From SHZI01 sp041396045 (GTDB lineage: Bacteria; Pseudomonadota; Gammaproteobacteria; Steroidobacterales; GCA-2729495), in the NCBI GenBank assembly GCA_041396045.1, contig JAWKZI010000011.1, positions 24,953-88,952 on the forward strand: a DNA stretch of 64,000 bases, in the 5' to 3' direction. The position numbers were made by a program, and so were the translations under genes. The notes below the pieces were generated by a model. The model saw only the letters and a list, made by a program, of their open reading frames with translations. It had not been told where the DNA came from and did no database searches. Of this stretch, positions 35,226 to 44,211 are shown in pieces. Each line of letters begins with the position of its first letter. The first letter of the stretch is position 1.

Positions 35226-36090
35226 CGGCTTGTAGCGCAGTATCCTGTGCCAGCCAATGCCGGGGGGACATCCCGATTCTGCGACTGAACAGTCGTGACA
35301 GTGCTGATGCATTAGCGTAACCAAGCTCATTGGCAATTGTCTTGATTGCCTGTCCGTCGCGCAACATCGACTGCGCGAGTGTCAAACGCCAGTCGGCGAG
35401 ATAGTCGGCAGGCGGTTGACCGACCGTTGACCTGAACGCCGCAGCAAATGCGCTGCGTGACATGCCAGCACAATCTGCCATTGATTGCAGCGTCCACGCC
35501 TCCCCCGGAGCTTCGTGGATAGCAACCAGCACACGCGCCAGCCGTGGCTCAGAGAGCCCGGTAATGAGGCCGGGCTGCACGCCCGACTCCTGATGATTGT
35601 CGATGATCCAGCGCAATAGCTGGATCAGCACGACTTCGAACAGGCGATCGGCGAGTAGCCGCTGTCCGCAACGAACGCGCTCGGTCTCGGCAAACAGCAG
35701 GTTCAGTGTTTGCCCAAGGCCGTCCACCCGGACCAGCGGCAGCACAATCAGAACCGGCAGCGCACGCACGAGCGGATTTCTGTCCCCGCCATCGAAGTGC
35801 AACGTGGCACAACTGAAGTCCGAACCATCTTTAGGGGGATTGTGAAATTGATGAGTAACCGGGCGCGGGTAGAACAGGAGGCTTGGCTCTCGCAATCGCA
35901 GGCGCCGGGGCGCGCCACTCTTCGCGCGGTGAGTCACCTCAAGTTCCCCCCGGCGAAGTACATGCAGAAAGGCGCGCCCTGCCCGTGCATTGAATTCCGT
36001 GAGTCCGCACATGGGGCCGGCATGAAACAGCTGCGTTCGTACCCGAAATCGTTCGAGCAGACCGGAAAGGCGATCAATCTGGGCAGGCAT
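35194..36090 (-). CDS. AraC family transcriptional regulator
   Basis: 298 residues from the ATG at 36090; the longer ORF to 36174 would lie within 22 bp of the divergent gene. N-terminal cupin_6 effector domain (HAGPMCGLTEFNARAGRAFL, VTHQFHNPPKDGSDF), C-terminal two HTH motifs (TLQSMADCAGMSRSAFAAAF and IKTIANELGYANASALSRLF). Divergent from the secreted protein gene, which with the SDR and UbiD genes may be its target. Inducer unknown. Confidence 0.88.
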   Translation of the reverse strand: MPAQIDRLSGLLERFRVRTQLFHAGPMCGLTEFNARAGRAFLHVLRRGELEVTHRAKSGAPRRLRLREPSLLFYPRPVTHQFHNPPKDGSDFSCATLHFDGGDRNPLVRALPVLIVLPLVRVDGLGQTLNLLFAETERVRCGQRLLADRLFEVVLIQLLRWIIDNHQESGVQPGLITGLSEPRLARVLVAIHEAPGEAWTLQSMADCAGMSRSAFAAAFRSTVGQPPADYLADWRLTLAQSMLRDGQAIKTIANELGYANASALSRLFSRRIGMSPRHWLAQDTALQAVSDLTCADRC

Positions 36091-36195
36091 TGGACGATAA
36101 GGTACTCTTTTTGGACGATGCGTATCCAATAGTACTGCACTGGCAGCCAGACTACGAGCACACACAGGCTTCACCTGTCTGGAGGCAGACCCGTC

Positions 36196-36954
36196 ATGAG
36201 ATCTACTCTCTTAAACAATGTGCTCGCAACAACTTTGGCTGGCATTTCACTGGCCGCAGCCGCCCATGAACACGAAGGTGGCATCCCCGTCCAGGCCAAC
36301 CCCGCCGTCAATGCACCTTTCGATATTGTTCACACCCGGATCACAACCGAAGGCAATCAAGCCGTATTCCACATGGCTGTGTCCGGCAAGGCTGGTGCCA
36401 GCAAACCGGCCACATCGGGCAAGCTTGCTGGCAGCAGTGTTTTCTCCTATGTGTGGCCGACGACAATCAACCCGTCGGTGGTCGGATTCGAGGCCGGGAG
36501 CGGCATCCTCTCCTTCGCGGTGACTGCGCATCCGGACTTCGACGACACACCGCTGTTCGATGAGAACGGCGATGGAGATCGCACCAATGACGGCAATGTC
36601 TGGCATTCGCACTGGGTCGTTCTGCAGCCCGACGATGCGTGCGGCAAGGGCGCATTGAAGGTCGTGGATATTCCCGTCGGCGCCACCCCCCGGCTGCCAA
36701 AAACCTGGCCGGGTTTGCCCATCCTGATTGACAGTCCGGGCTGGAGTCCGAGCTTCCGCGCCGGGACTGTCGAAGTACGCGTTCCGTTCGACGACATTGG
36801 CGTTGTCGACGCGGCCGGCTTTGACGGGGTAACCGCCGCACTTCGGGTCAATGCCAGCGTCCACAGCCCGCTACTGTGTGTGGTCGACGTGTTCAAGATC
36901 GCCTCCGGGGACTTGAGTTTGCCCGGCAAGACACGCCAACAGCCGAATCAATAG
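36196..36954 (+). CDS. secreted hypothetical protein
   Basis: 252 residues with signal peptide (1-23, ending SLAAAA, then HEHEGG). Predicted soluble beta-rich protein. Features include DENGDGDRTNDG, an Asp-rich stretch that may hold Ca, and VWHSHWVVLQPDDACGKGAL. No domain recognised. First gene downstream of the divergent AraC gene; next to the exported SDR and UbiD genes. Confidence 0.75.
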   Translation: MRSTLLNNVLATTLAGISLAAAAHEHEGGIPVQANPAVNAPFDIVHTRITTEGNQAVFHMAVSGKAGASKPATSGKLAGSSVFSYVWPTTINPSVVGFEAGSGILSFAVTAHPDFDDTPLFDENGDGDRTNDGNVWHSHWVVLQPDDACGKGALKVVDIPVGATPRLPKTWPGLPILIDSPGWSPSFRAGTVEVRVPFDDIGVVDAAGFDGVTAALRVNASVHSPLLCVVDVFKIASGDLSLPGKTRQQPNQ

Positions 36955-37087
36955 CAACAAGGGCGACCGGTTGCACTGCGACACTATGCCACCGGGTCTG
37001 CCGTGTCTCGAACATCACTGGCGTATTCAGGAGACTACACTTCAGGTCAGTCCTGATTCGCCACAAATACCAGATGGAGACACGAAG

Positions 37088-37901
37088 ATGACTCACTTTA
37101 GCAGTGTGCTGCTTGCGGTCCTTTCGGTGGTCGGCATTAGTACGATCGGTACGGCAGCGGGCGCTGCGGACAACACCGCGGTGCCAGAAGCCCATGTATC
37201 GACAGTACTGGTCACGGGTGCCAACAAGGGAATGGGCCTGGAGCTGGTGAAGGAGTATGCGGCGCGTGGTGCGCGAGTAATCGCCACCGCGCGCAACCCG
37301 CCACGGGCCACGGAGCTGAATGCGCTGGCGGCGGCCAACCCGAGGGTTACTGTTGACCAGCTTGATGTCACCAACCACCTCGACATTTCAGCGCTGGCCT
37401 CCAAGTATGCAAGTACGCCCATCGATATTCTGATCAACAACGCTGGCATCAGCGGCGGCATGCAGAACCAGATGTTCGGCAAGCTCAATTACGATGAATT
37501 TGAAGAAGTACTGCGGGTCAACACCATCGCACCACTCCGGATCTCCGAAGCTTTTCTGCCGAATGTGCTGGCCAGCCACGACAAACGTATCGTGGCGATT
37601 TCGAGCAGCGAGGGTTCAATAGGCATGGTCAAGTCGTCCCGTCTGTACTTCATGCGTGCAAGCAAGGCTGCACTGAACATGGAGATGAAAAATCTTGCCT
37701 ACCAGTTGAAATCGAAGGGCGTCAGCGTCGCGATCATCAATCCCGGAATGGTCGATACCGATTTCATGAAGGGTGTGCCGAAGAAAATGTTGCGGCCAGT
37801 CTCCGAGGCGGTGCACGACATCATTCTGCAATATCGACAGCATGACGGTCGCAAACACAGGCTCCTTCATGAACTACGACGGCAAAATACTGCCCTGGTA
37901 G
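37088..37901 (+). CDS. SDR with apparent Sec signal peptide; C-terminal frameshift near 37828
   Basis: The N-terminus VLLAVLSVVGISTIGTAAGA looks like a signal peptide, although the n-region lacks Lys/Arg. The SDR fold follows: VLVTGANKGMGLELVKEYAA, LINNAGISGG, ISSSEGSIG, and YFMRASKAALN carrying the YxxxK pattern. The native end NIDSMTVANTGSFMNYDGK, closing LPW, is restored in another frame by one base, giving about 270 residues; the unshifted ORF ends at 37915 with unrelated residues. Export of an NAD(P)-using enzyme is odd because the periplasm lacks the cofactor. Lies upstream of the UbiD gene. Confidence 0.8.
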
Positions 37902-37971
37902 GCCATCCCGGGTAGCGTCGGGATCCGGATCCTGGGCTACACTCGGCCCGATCAGCATCGGGAGCATTGAT

Positions 37972-39566
37972 ATGTCTGAGTTGAGCCGACGTGAACTTAT
38001 GGCAGCTACGGCAGCTCTGGGTCTGGTTACCACCACCAGCGCGGCGACCGCGGGAGCACGCGGTCGTCCGCCGCCTCCGCTGCCCCGGGCTGGAACTATG
38101 GCCCCTTTGACTCCTTGCGACTACGTGGCTGAGCTCGACCGGCGGAATCTCCTGATCCATATCGACCGCCTGGATCAGGACGCCTATGAAGCCACTGCCC
38201 TCATGTACCGGCTGATCGATGAATACGGCCTGTACCAGACCCCGGCTTTCCTGGTCAAAGAGGTGAAAATCGAGGGCCGCTGGGTGCGCGGGCCAATGCT
38301 GGTGAATCAGTATGGGCACTATCACACTGAAGCTGTGGCGCTGGGTATAGAGCCAGTGCCTGGCGATGGCCGGGCAACCTACCGCGCCGCAATCGCGCGG
38401 GCTTCAGAACTGCTTAAAGACGGGAAGTTTCCGAATGAAGCTTGCCTGGAAGTTGCAGCAAGCGACGCACCCTGCAAGCAGGTCGTACTGACTGGCGACG
38501 ATATAGATCTCACAAAGTTCGCATTCATTCAGTCTAATCCTGCTGATGCTGGCCGCTATGTGAATACCGGCTCGGTGTTTACCCGTGATCCACAGGGAGG
38601 CGGCAACTTCGGCACCTATCGCTGTCAGCTCAAGGGCCCGCGCCTGCTCGGGGTGAATCCGGAGCCCGGCCAGAGTGGCTGGCAGATGCTGACAAAGATG
38701 AGGGAGCGCGGCGAGAAGATCGCGAAGGTTTCCATTGTGCTCGGACAGGATCCCATCACCTGGCTGGTTTCAACTTCGAAAATCGGTATGGGGAACCCGG
38801 ACGAACTGCAGCTGGTTAGTGGGCTGCGTGGCCGCGCATTGCCGGTAGTGAAGTCGGAGACCAACGATATTCTCGTTCCGGCTCATGCCGAAATGGTGAT
38901 TGAGGGTGAGATCCCGCTGACCGAGCCGATGCTGCCCGAAGGTCCTTTTGGCGAGATGCGTGGCTATATGGGTCGTGCAAAAGCCGAGAACTTCTGGATG
39001 AATGTCACTCGCGTGACGCACCGGCGCAACCCCTGGATCGTCAACCAGTTTACAGGCGTCAATCGCGGTAGCCCGTCGGCAACCTCCAATATGAATTCGC
39101 TGCGCGGATTACAGGGCGAGGCACCGAATGTCACCTTCTCCCACACCCCCTCCGAGCTGCCCGGCTATGGCTTCGTCAGCATCCGCAAGGCAAAGCCGGG
39201 CGACGGTATGGCGGTGGGCGAGATCATGGCTCGCCGTGTGGGAATGGCAAAAATCATCATCGTCGTGGATGACGATGTCGACGTACTGGATACCCTGGCA
39301 GTGCTCCATGCAACTGGTGCCCGCTGGCAACCCAAGGGCGCAAACAAGATCCTGACTGGCCTCCGCGGCCATCAACTCGACCCCAGCCTGGCGACCCGGC
39401 ACGGACCAGCAAGATTGTGGTGGATGCCACACGAGCGCTGCCCGCCGAAGGCGGGCCGGCTGTCTGGCAGCAGGGGAATCGCGACCTGCTCTCAGCCCAG
39501 GCGCCGGAGTCTTTTGCGCAGGTCGACAAGCGGTGGCGGAAACTTCGGCGGCTGGCAACCACCTGA
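37972..39566 (+). CDS. UbiD-family decarboxylase with Tat-type signal; C-terminal frameshift near 39389
   Basis: About 531 residues after correction. It carries a twin-arginine signal (SRRELMAATAALGLVTTTSA). UbiD blocks: GRYVNTGSVFTRDP with R205, GTYRCQ with R217, and PEGPFGEMRGYMG holding E323 and E328, equivalent to E277/E282 of Fdc1. They bind prenylated FMN and a metal and act on (de)carboxylation of aromatic acids. A lost G in CTGGGCGAC restores DPARTSKIVVDATRAL and the native end. Tat signal on a cofactor enzyme is unusual. No ubiX is nearby. Confidence 0.85.
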
Positions 39567-39579
39567 AGTCTGAACCGGC

Positions 39580-39906
39580 CTACTGGAGTGACAGCACCCA
39601 GTCGGCCAGGAGCTTTCAGATCGGCGTCGCTGAGGTCTGGATGAGGCGGCATCGGAATCTGGCCCCATACCCCGGAGCCGCCGTCTTTCACTTTCTTGAT
39701 CAGAATGGCGTCCGCGCCCGCCACGTCATGATACTTCGCTGCCACCGCCTTGTATGAGGGGCCAACCAGCTTGTTGTCGACACTGTGACAGGCTGTGCAG
39801 CCTTTGACTTCGCAAGTGACTCGGCTTGCTTGACGTCGACAGCGTATGCCGATCCGGCAAACGAAGCGCAGAACAGGGCAATCGACAGGAAGGCGGCTAT
39901 TTTCAT
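39580..39906 (-). pseudogene. small periplasmic cytochrome c (c551-like), two frameshifts
   Basis: Signal peptide (AAFLSIALFCASFAGSAYA), haem motif KGCTACHSVDNKLVGPSY, then KVKDGGSGVWGQIPMPPHPD with the axial Met. The ORF is broken by a lost G near 39800 and an extra C near 39617; restored end is LADWVLSLQ and total about 108 residues, typical of c551/c552. Electron carrier, probably for NorCB just upstream on the same strand. Convergent with ubiD. Confidence 0.82.
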
Positions 39907-39975
39907 TTTGGAAGTCCTTGATTCTCAGGTTTTTAGTAACTTGCGTACGACCCCATGAAGCTGGTCGATTCGATC

Positions 39976-40323
39976 TCACCGGCGTGTCATCGCAACTTGT
40001 GGCCGTGGGCGAAACAAGGCACCCCACAAGGACACCACAGCAACCATGATCCCGTCGAAGAACACAAACCAGAATACAAACAGATGCGCGATCTCGGTCA
40101 TCCACTGCAACAAGCCGAACAGCAGCAGGAGGACACCCAGCACGATCGTCGTGGAGGAGAACCATCGCATCGCATCTGCACGACGCGACCACAAGGCTAG
40201 CACGATGATGACGATACCAGCGACCAGGAGGTGCCAAACACGACCTTCAATCACTTCCAGATGCAGTACTGACATGTAAACCAGCACAAGGCCAACTAAA
40301 GTATTCAGGATGCCAGGGATCAT
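39976..40323 (-). CDS. small membrane protein (NorB-linked, 4 helices)
   Basis: 115 residues with four hydrophobic segments (LNTLVGLVLVYMSVLHLEV, VWHLLVAGIVIIVLALW, FSSTTIVLGVLLLLFGLLQW, LFVFWFVFFDGIMVAVVSLW). The start overlaps the stop of the previous gene (ATGA). No family recognised. Likely produced with norCB, possibly an assembly or accessory subunit. Confidence 0.72.
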   Translation of the reverse strand: MIPGILNTLVGLVLVYMSVLHLEVIEGRVWHLLVAGIVIIVLALWSRRADAMRWFSSTTIVLGVLLLLFGLLQWMTEIAHLFVFWFVFFDGIMVAVVSLWGALFRPRPQVAMTRR

Positions 40324-40619
40324 GATTGGTGTCCGACTGGTTGGTGGGTACGTTCAAGGTGGCGCCACGTAACTGGCGGAATGCCCGCATAGATCAGGAA
40401 GCTCGCGACCAGCAATAGCTTCCAGACGACTGCCAGTGACGTTTGCGTGAGCAGAATGACGGTTGCCACGCCTTGTAACAGGTAGGCGCCATATGCCATC
40501 GACATCAGAACATGGCTGAGCCTGAGCCGGGCCAGGGTGTACAGCAATCCATAGCATCCTGCGCAGGCGACGAACACGCCAAGGAGTATTGCGGTCGACA
40601 GGAATTCCTGCGGGCTCAT
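40320..40619 (-). CDS. small membrane protein translationally coupled to norB
   Basis: 99 residues, three hydrophobic segments (TAILLGVFVACAGCYGLLYT, VLMSMAYGAYLLQGVATVIL, LLVASFLIYAG). Its ATG lies in the norB stop (ATGA), a strong sign of coupled translation. Not a NorE/NorF by length and motif. Unknown; an accessory protein of the NO reductase is a fair guess. Confidence 0.72.
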   Translation of the reverse strand: MSPQEFLSTAILLGVFVACAGCYGLLYTLARLRLSHVLMSMAYGAYLLQGVATVILLTQTSLAVVWKLLLVASFLIYAGIPPVTWRHLERTHQPVGHQS

Positions 40620-42010
40620 GCTGCGACATTCCTTGGCGGAAGGGCTCGGCCCTTGCGAACCATGCGACCCAGATCATAAACAAGGATCACGAAGCCCACT
40701 GCAAACATGATGCCAAAGCCCAGTCGTGCATACATGCCCTGCATAAACCAGGGATTGGACTGGCCGGCCATGAATGCCTCCAGGGTCGAACCGCCCAGTG
40801 CGCGCTCATAAAACGACTGGGCCATGCCGGAAATCAGCAGTCCGCCGACCATGCCGATCATGCCGAGATTGAGGAACGCAAAGGCCCACTTCCACGCATT
40901 GCCGGTAACTTCGCCGATCTGCCGCCAATTCTGCACGGCGATGTAGACCACAGCCAGAATACCGGTGACATAGGCACCGTAAAACGCGAAGTGTCCATGT
41001 GAAACGGTCCACTGCGTGCCGTGCGAGAACAGGTTGATCTGCGGCAGGGTCATCATGAAGCCCCAGACACCGGCGCCGATGAAGTTGCCGAACGCTTCGG
41101 CAAGCAGCCAGTAAAACGCCGGCTTGTTGGTGGTCTTCATCTGGTGTTTGCCAGCGTCGTAGATTGCGTGCACCACCATGCCGAGCAATGGCAGTGGTTC
41201 CAGTGCCGAGAATACGCCACCGATACTCAACCAGTACGCCGGTGTGCCAATCCAGAAATAATGATGCCCAAGACCCAGAATACCGGTACCCAGAACCAGC
41301 CCGACTTCCAGATACAACCAGATTTCGACGATACGTCGGGGCGTATCCAGCAATTTCATCAAAGACAGCGCCAGGATGCAGCCGATGATGATTTCCCAGG
41401 TCGCTTCCACCCACATGTGTACCAGCCACCACCACCAGTACAGGTCTACCGACATGTTGGTGATTGCCGGGAAGGCAAACAGATAGACCAGCGTGAGCGG
41501 CACCATCGCTGCAATCAATACCCCTATCACCCCGGTAATCTTGCGCGCCCGCAACGCCGTGGCGGCGATGTTGTAGGCCAGAGTGCACAGGACTACAAAG
41601 ATGCCAATGCTTGCCCAGCGCGGCGCCTCGACGTACTTGCGCCCCTGGTTGATGAACCACATGGCAAACTGGTCGCTGCCGCCGTACTGCACGAAGATGT
41701 ACACGACGACGACTATCCCTACGGCAAGACACAGCACGTAGAAAAGCAGATGCGCCAGGGCAATCCCCACGGTTTCCTGGCCCAACTCGTCGGGCAGAAA
41801 CCAGTAGATCGCACCGAGAAAGCCCATCAGCAGTGAAATGATCAGCGCGTTGATGTGCAGCATCTTGGCAACGCTGAAATCCAGCACGCCGAGCAGAAAA
41901 CCAAACTTCACGTAGTAGATCGCGGCCAGCAGGCCGGCCACCACCAGCAGGCCGAATACAAACAGCGAGGCGGCGAAGTACTTCAGTGCAAGCTGTTGCG
42001 ACTTATACAT
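40616..42010 (-). CDS. norB: nitric oxide reductase catalytic subunit NorB
   Basis: 464 residues, 12 helices. Active site visible: H198 and E202 (HMWVEATWE), HH 249-250 (GLGHHYFWIG), H338/H340 (SHGHFAFYGAY), with FeB ligand spacing 4 and 51 as in P. aeruginosa NorB (H207, E211, H258/H259). H52 (KMLHINAL) serves haem b. Reduces two NO to N2O with electrons from NorC. Downstream genes overlap. No norQ or norD in the window. Confidence 0.97.
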   Translation of the reverse strand: MYKSQQLALKYFAASLFVFGLLVVAGLLAAIYYVKFGFLLGVLDFSVAKMLHINALIISLLMGFLGAIYWFLPDELGQETVGIALAHLLFYVLCLAVGIVVVVYIFVQYGGSDQFAMWFINQGRKYVEAPRWASIGIFVVLCTLAYNIAATALRARKITGVIGVLIAAMVPLTLVYLFAFPAITNMSVDLYWWWWLVHMWVEATWEIIIGCILALSLMKLLDTPRRIVEIWLYLEVGLVLGTGILGLGHHYFWIGTPAYWLSIGGVFSALEPLPLLGMVVHAIYDAGKHQMKTTNKPAFYWLLAEAFGNFIGAGVWGFMMTLPQINLFSHGTQWTVSHGHFAFYGAYVTGILAVVYIAVQNWRQIGEVTGNAWKWAFAFLNLGMIGMVGGLLISGMAQSFYERALGGSTLEAFMAGQSNPWFMQGMYARLGFGIMFAVGFVILVYDLGRMVRKGRALPPRNVAA

Positions 42011-42038
42011 TTAAGGCTTTCCCCCGGGTATGGATCGA

Positions 42039-42662
42039 CTAGCGCTGTTCTTGCCTGTTACCGAAACCAGCGGGAAACCCGTTGGTATGCACCGATGACA
42101 TCCATTTCTGGTAGGCGGTAACCGCTCTCGCCTCCTCTTCGTTGATACCCAGATTGGGCATCTGGCGAGCCCACGTGGGGTACCGGTCCGGGTGCATGAG
42201 GAACTTGACCATCGCCTCCTCGCGCGTCTTGCTCTGAGTCATGGGGATCCACATCTTTTCCCACACCGGGTCGAGCCAGGCCTTGGTCAGATCAGGTCCG
42301 TAGTAGGCGCCGTTGCCGAAGAAGGTATGGCAGTTGATACAGTTCCGGCTCTGAATGACCAGCTTGGCCTTGTCCATCATCGCTTCCGCTCCGGCCGCGT
42401 CGTACTTCTGGCCGAACAGCAACTGTTCTTCACCAATGGTCGGCATCCACATGCTTTTGTCGGAGTCGAACTCGTAGCCAATTTCCTGATTAATAACGGT
42501 ATATGCCGGTACGTTCGCGCCGCCGGCAGCGATCACGTCCAGACTGTCTATGGTCAGCAGGGCCAGCACGATCAACATGACCGCCGTGGTGCTGATCGCA
42601 CCATCCCGCCAGAAACGCGGATCCTGGGCGCCGCTGAAAATCGGGTCAGTCTGTTCAGGCAT
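42039..42662 (-). CDS. norC: nitric oxide reductase cytochrome c subunit NorC
   Basis: 207 residues, with one membrane anchor (about 22-40) and CINCH (C108-H112, SRNCINCHTFFGNGAYYGPD) plus axial Met in RQMPNLGI. About 60 residues longer than the 146-residue Pseudomonas NorC, mostly before and after the haem region. Starts the norC-norB-orf-orf run; 28 bp to norB. Electron entry subunit of NorCB. Confidence 0.95.
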   Translation of the reverse strand: MPEQTDPIFSGAQDPRFWRDGAISTTAVMLIVLALLTIDSLDVIAAGGANVPAYTVINQEIGYEFDSDKSMWMPTIGEEQLLFGQKYDAAGAEAMMDKAKLVIQSRNCINCHTFFGNGAYYGPDLTKAWLDPVWEKMWIPMTQSKTREEAMVKFLMHPDRYPTWARQMPNLGINEEEARAVTAYQKWMSSVHTNGFPAGFGNRQEQR

Positions 42663-42900
42663 GATGTCTTTCCTTGGCTACATGAACACCACAGTGGCCA
42701 GTTCGTACAGTACGCGGCCGGGCGCTAAAGTTGTCCATCGTGGTAATTACGGATACGAATGCGTCCTTTTCCCATATGGAAAGCCCGGGATGTTTGCAAT
42801 TGCCTGAGCCTTGCGGCAGATTCGCCAGGCACTTCGCATCGCGTCATTACCGGGCAAAGCAGCCAGCAATGCATATCTTTCGTCTCCTGGATATCAACCA
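42663..42900. other. intergenic region between norC and MFS gene
   Basis: Divergent promoters expected here. A GGATACGAATGCGTCC stretch (about 42749-42764) is only a weak inverted repeat, not a good NsrR or FNR/Dnr box, and no TTGATNNNNATCAA motif was found. TTTCC..GGAAA arms lie near 42770-42783. The NO regulator of norCB is not resolved from sequence. Confidence 0.3.
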
Positions 42901-44211
42901 TTGAACTTGTCGGCTCCTTGGCCGAGCCCGCTGAGAGCCTGGTACGCGGTCGCGGTACTGTTTCTTGCCTTCATTCTGTCGTTCGTCGACCGGATCGTGA
43001 TTGCCCTTCTGGTAGAGCCCATCAAGCTGGATCTGGGCATCAGCGACTTTGGCATCGGCCTGCTGCAGGGATTTGCTTTTGCACTGTTTTACGCATTGCT
43101 CGGCATTCCTATCGGCCGCCTGTCCGACCGGATCAGCCGACGCGGAATCATCGCGGCGGGTATCGTGATCTGGAGTCTGATGACGGCCGCCTGTGGACTC
43201 GCACGGAGTTTCGTCGGTCTGTTCCTGGCGCGCGTTGGCGTCGGTGTCGGCGAAGCAACCCTCTCACCTGCCGCCTATTCAATGATCTCGGACTATTTTC
43301 CGCGCGAGAAACTCGGGCGGGCGCTCAGTGTTTACCAGTCCGGAGCACTTCTGGGTGCAGGTATTGCCTTTCTGGTCGGTGGGGCAGCAGTGCAGTTACT
43401 GGCTGCCTACGACGGCCGGATACTGCCCGTTCTGGGCGAGGTTCGCATGTGGCAACTGGCCTTTTTTGTGGTCGGCCTGCCGGGACTGCTGATCGCCCTG
43501 TTGATGCTGACGGTAAAAGAACCTGTACGACGAGGGAAAGTTACCGGCACGACAACGGGTATCCCGCTCCGCGAAGTCCTGGCCTATATAAACCGCCATC
43601 GCCGGCTCTTCCTGGCGCACTTCACGGGTTTCGCCTTGCTGGTCGTACCCATCACCACGGTCCTCGCCTGGGGACCAACCTATCTGAGCCGTGTACTGGG
43701 ATTTGCCCGTGCGGAATCCGGTTATGTGCTGGGACTGATGCTGCTCGTCCTGTCCCCTGCAGCCGTGTATTTCGGCGGATGGCTCATGGACTTTCTGCAA
43801 AAGCGTGGCTACCCCGACGCACCGTTCCGCGTGGGTATCGGTGCCGCTCTTGCGCTGATCCCGCTCAGCCTGTTTGCGACGACTGGCACAGACCCACAGC
43901 TTGCACTTTGGCTGTTTGGGCCATTGATCTTCTGTGCCTGCATTTCGCAGGCTGCAGCGCCCACCGTCATTCAGATCATGGTACCGAACGAGATGCGGGC
44001 GCAGATATCTGCCGTATGGATGTTGTGCATGAACCTGATCTCCACGATCGCGGGACCAACCATGGTCGGCTTCATCACGGTCTACGTGCTCGGGGACGAC
44101 ATGGCGGTTGGACAATCGATCGCACTGGTCAATGTGCTGAGTGCGCCAGTGGCCGCGCTCATCCTGTGGGTCGGGCTGAAGTACTTCAGGTCTGGTGCTG
44201 CACAGACCTGA
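42901..44211 (+). CDS. MFS transporter
   Basis: 436 residues from the TTG at 42901 (start uncertain; the ORF is open from 42811). About 12 helices. The family blocks SFVDRIVIALLVEPIKLDLG, GIPIGRLSDRISRRGIIAAG (MFS loop 2-3) and GVGEATLSPAAYSMISDYFP match the spinster-like/ Spns-type or general MFS group. Substrate unknown. Convergent with the NmrA-like gene, overlapping it by 26 bp. Confidence 0.85.
   Translation: MNLSAPWPSPLRAWYAVAVLFLAFILSFVDRIVIALLVEPIKLDLGISDFGIGLLQGFAFALFYALLGIPIGRLSDRISRRGIIAAGIVIWSLMTAACGLARSFVGLFLARVGVGVGEATLSPAAYSMISDYFPREKLGRALSVYQSGALLGAGIAFLVGGAAVQLLAAYDGRILPVLGEVRMWQLAFFVVGLPGLLIALLMLTVKEPVRRGKVTGTTTGIPLREVLAYINRHRRLFLAHFTGFALLVVPITTVLAWGPTYLSRVLGFARAESGYVLGLMLLVLSPAAVYFGGWLMDFLQKRGYPDAPFRVGIGAALALIPLSLFATTGTDPQLALWLFGPLIFCACISQAAAPTVIQIMVPNEMRAQISAVWMLCMNLISTIAGPTMVGFITVYVLGDDMAVGQSIALVNVLSAPVAALILWVGLKYFRSGAAQT

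Noticed and set aside
42749..42764. Candidate NsrR box before norC (GGATACGAATGCGTCC)
   Set aside because: Only 4 of 8 half-site positions agree, much weaker than the site at 18806-18832.
42770..42783. TTTCC..GGAAA arms near norC promoter
   Set aside because: Five-bp arms only; no known regulator consensus and no second copy.
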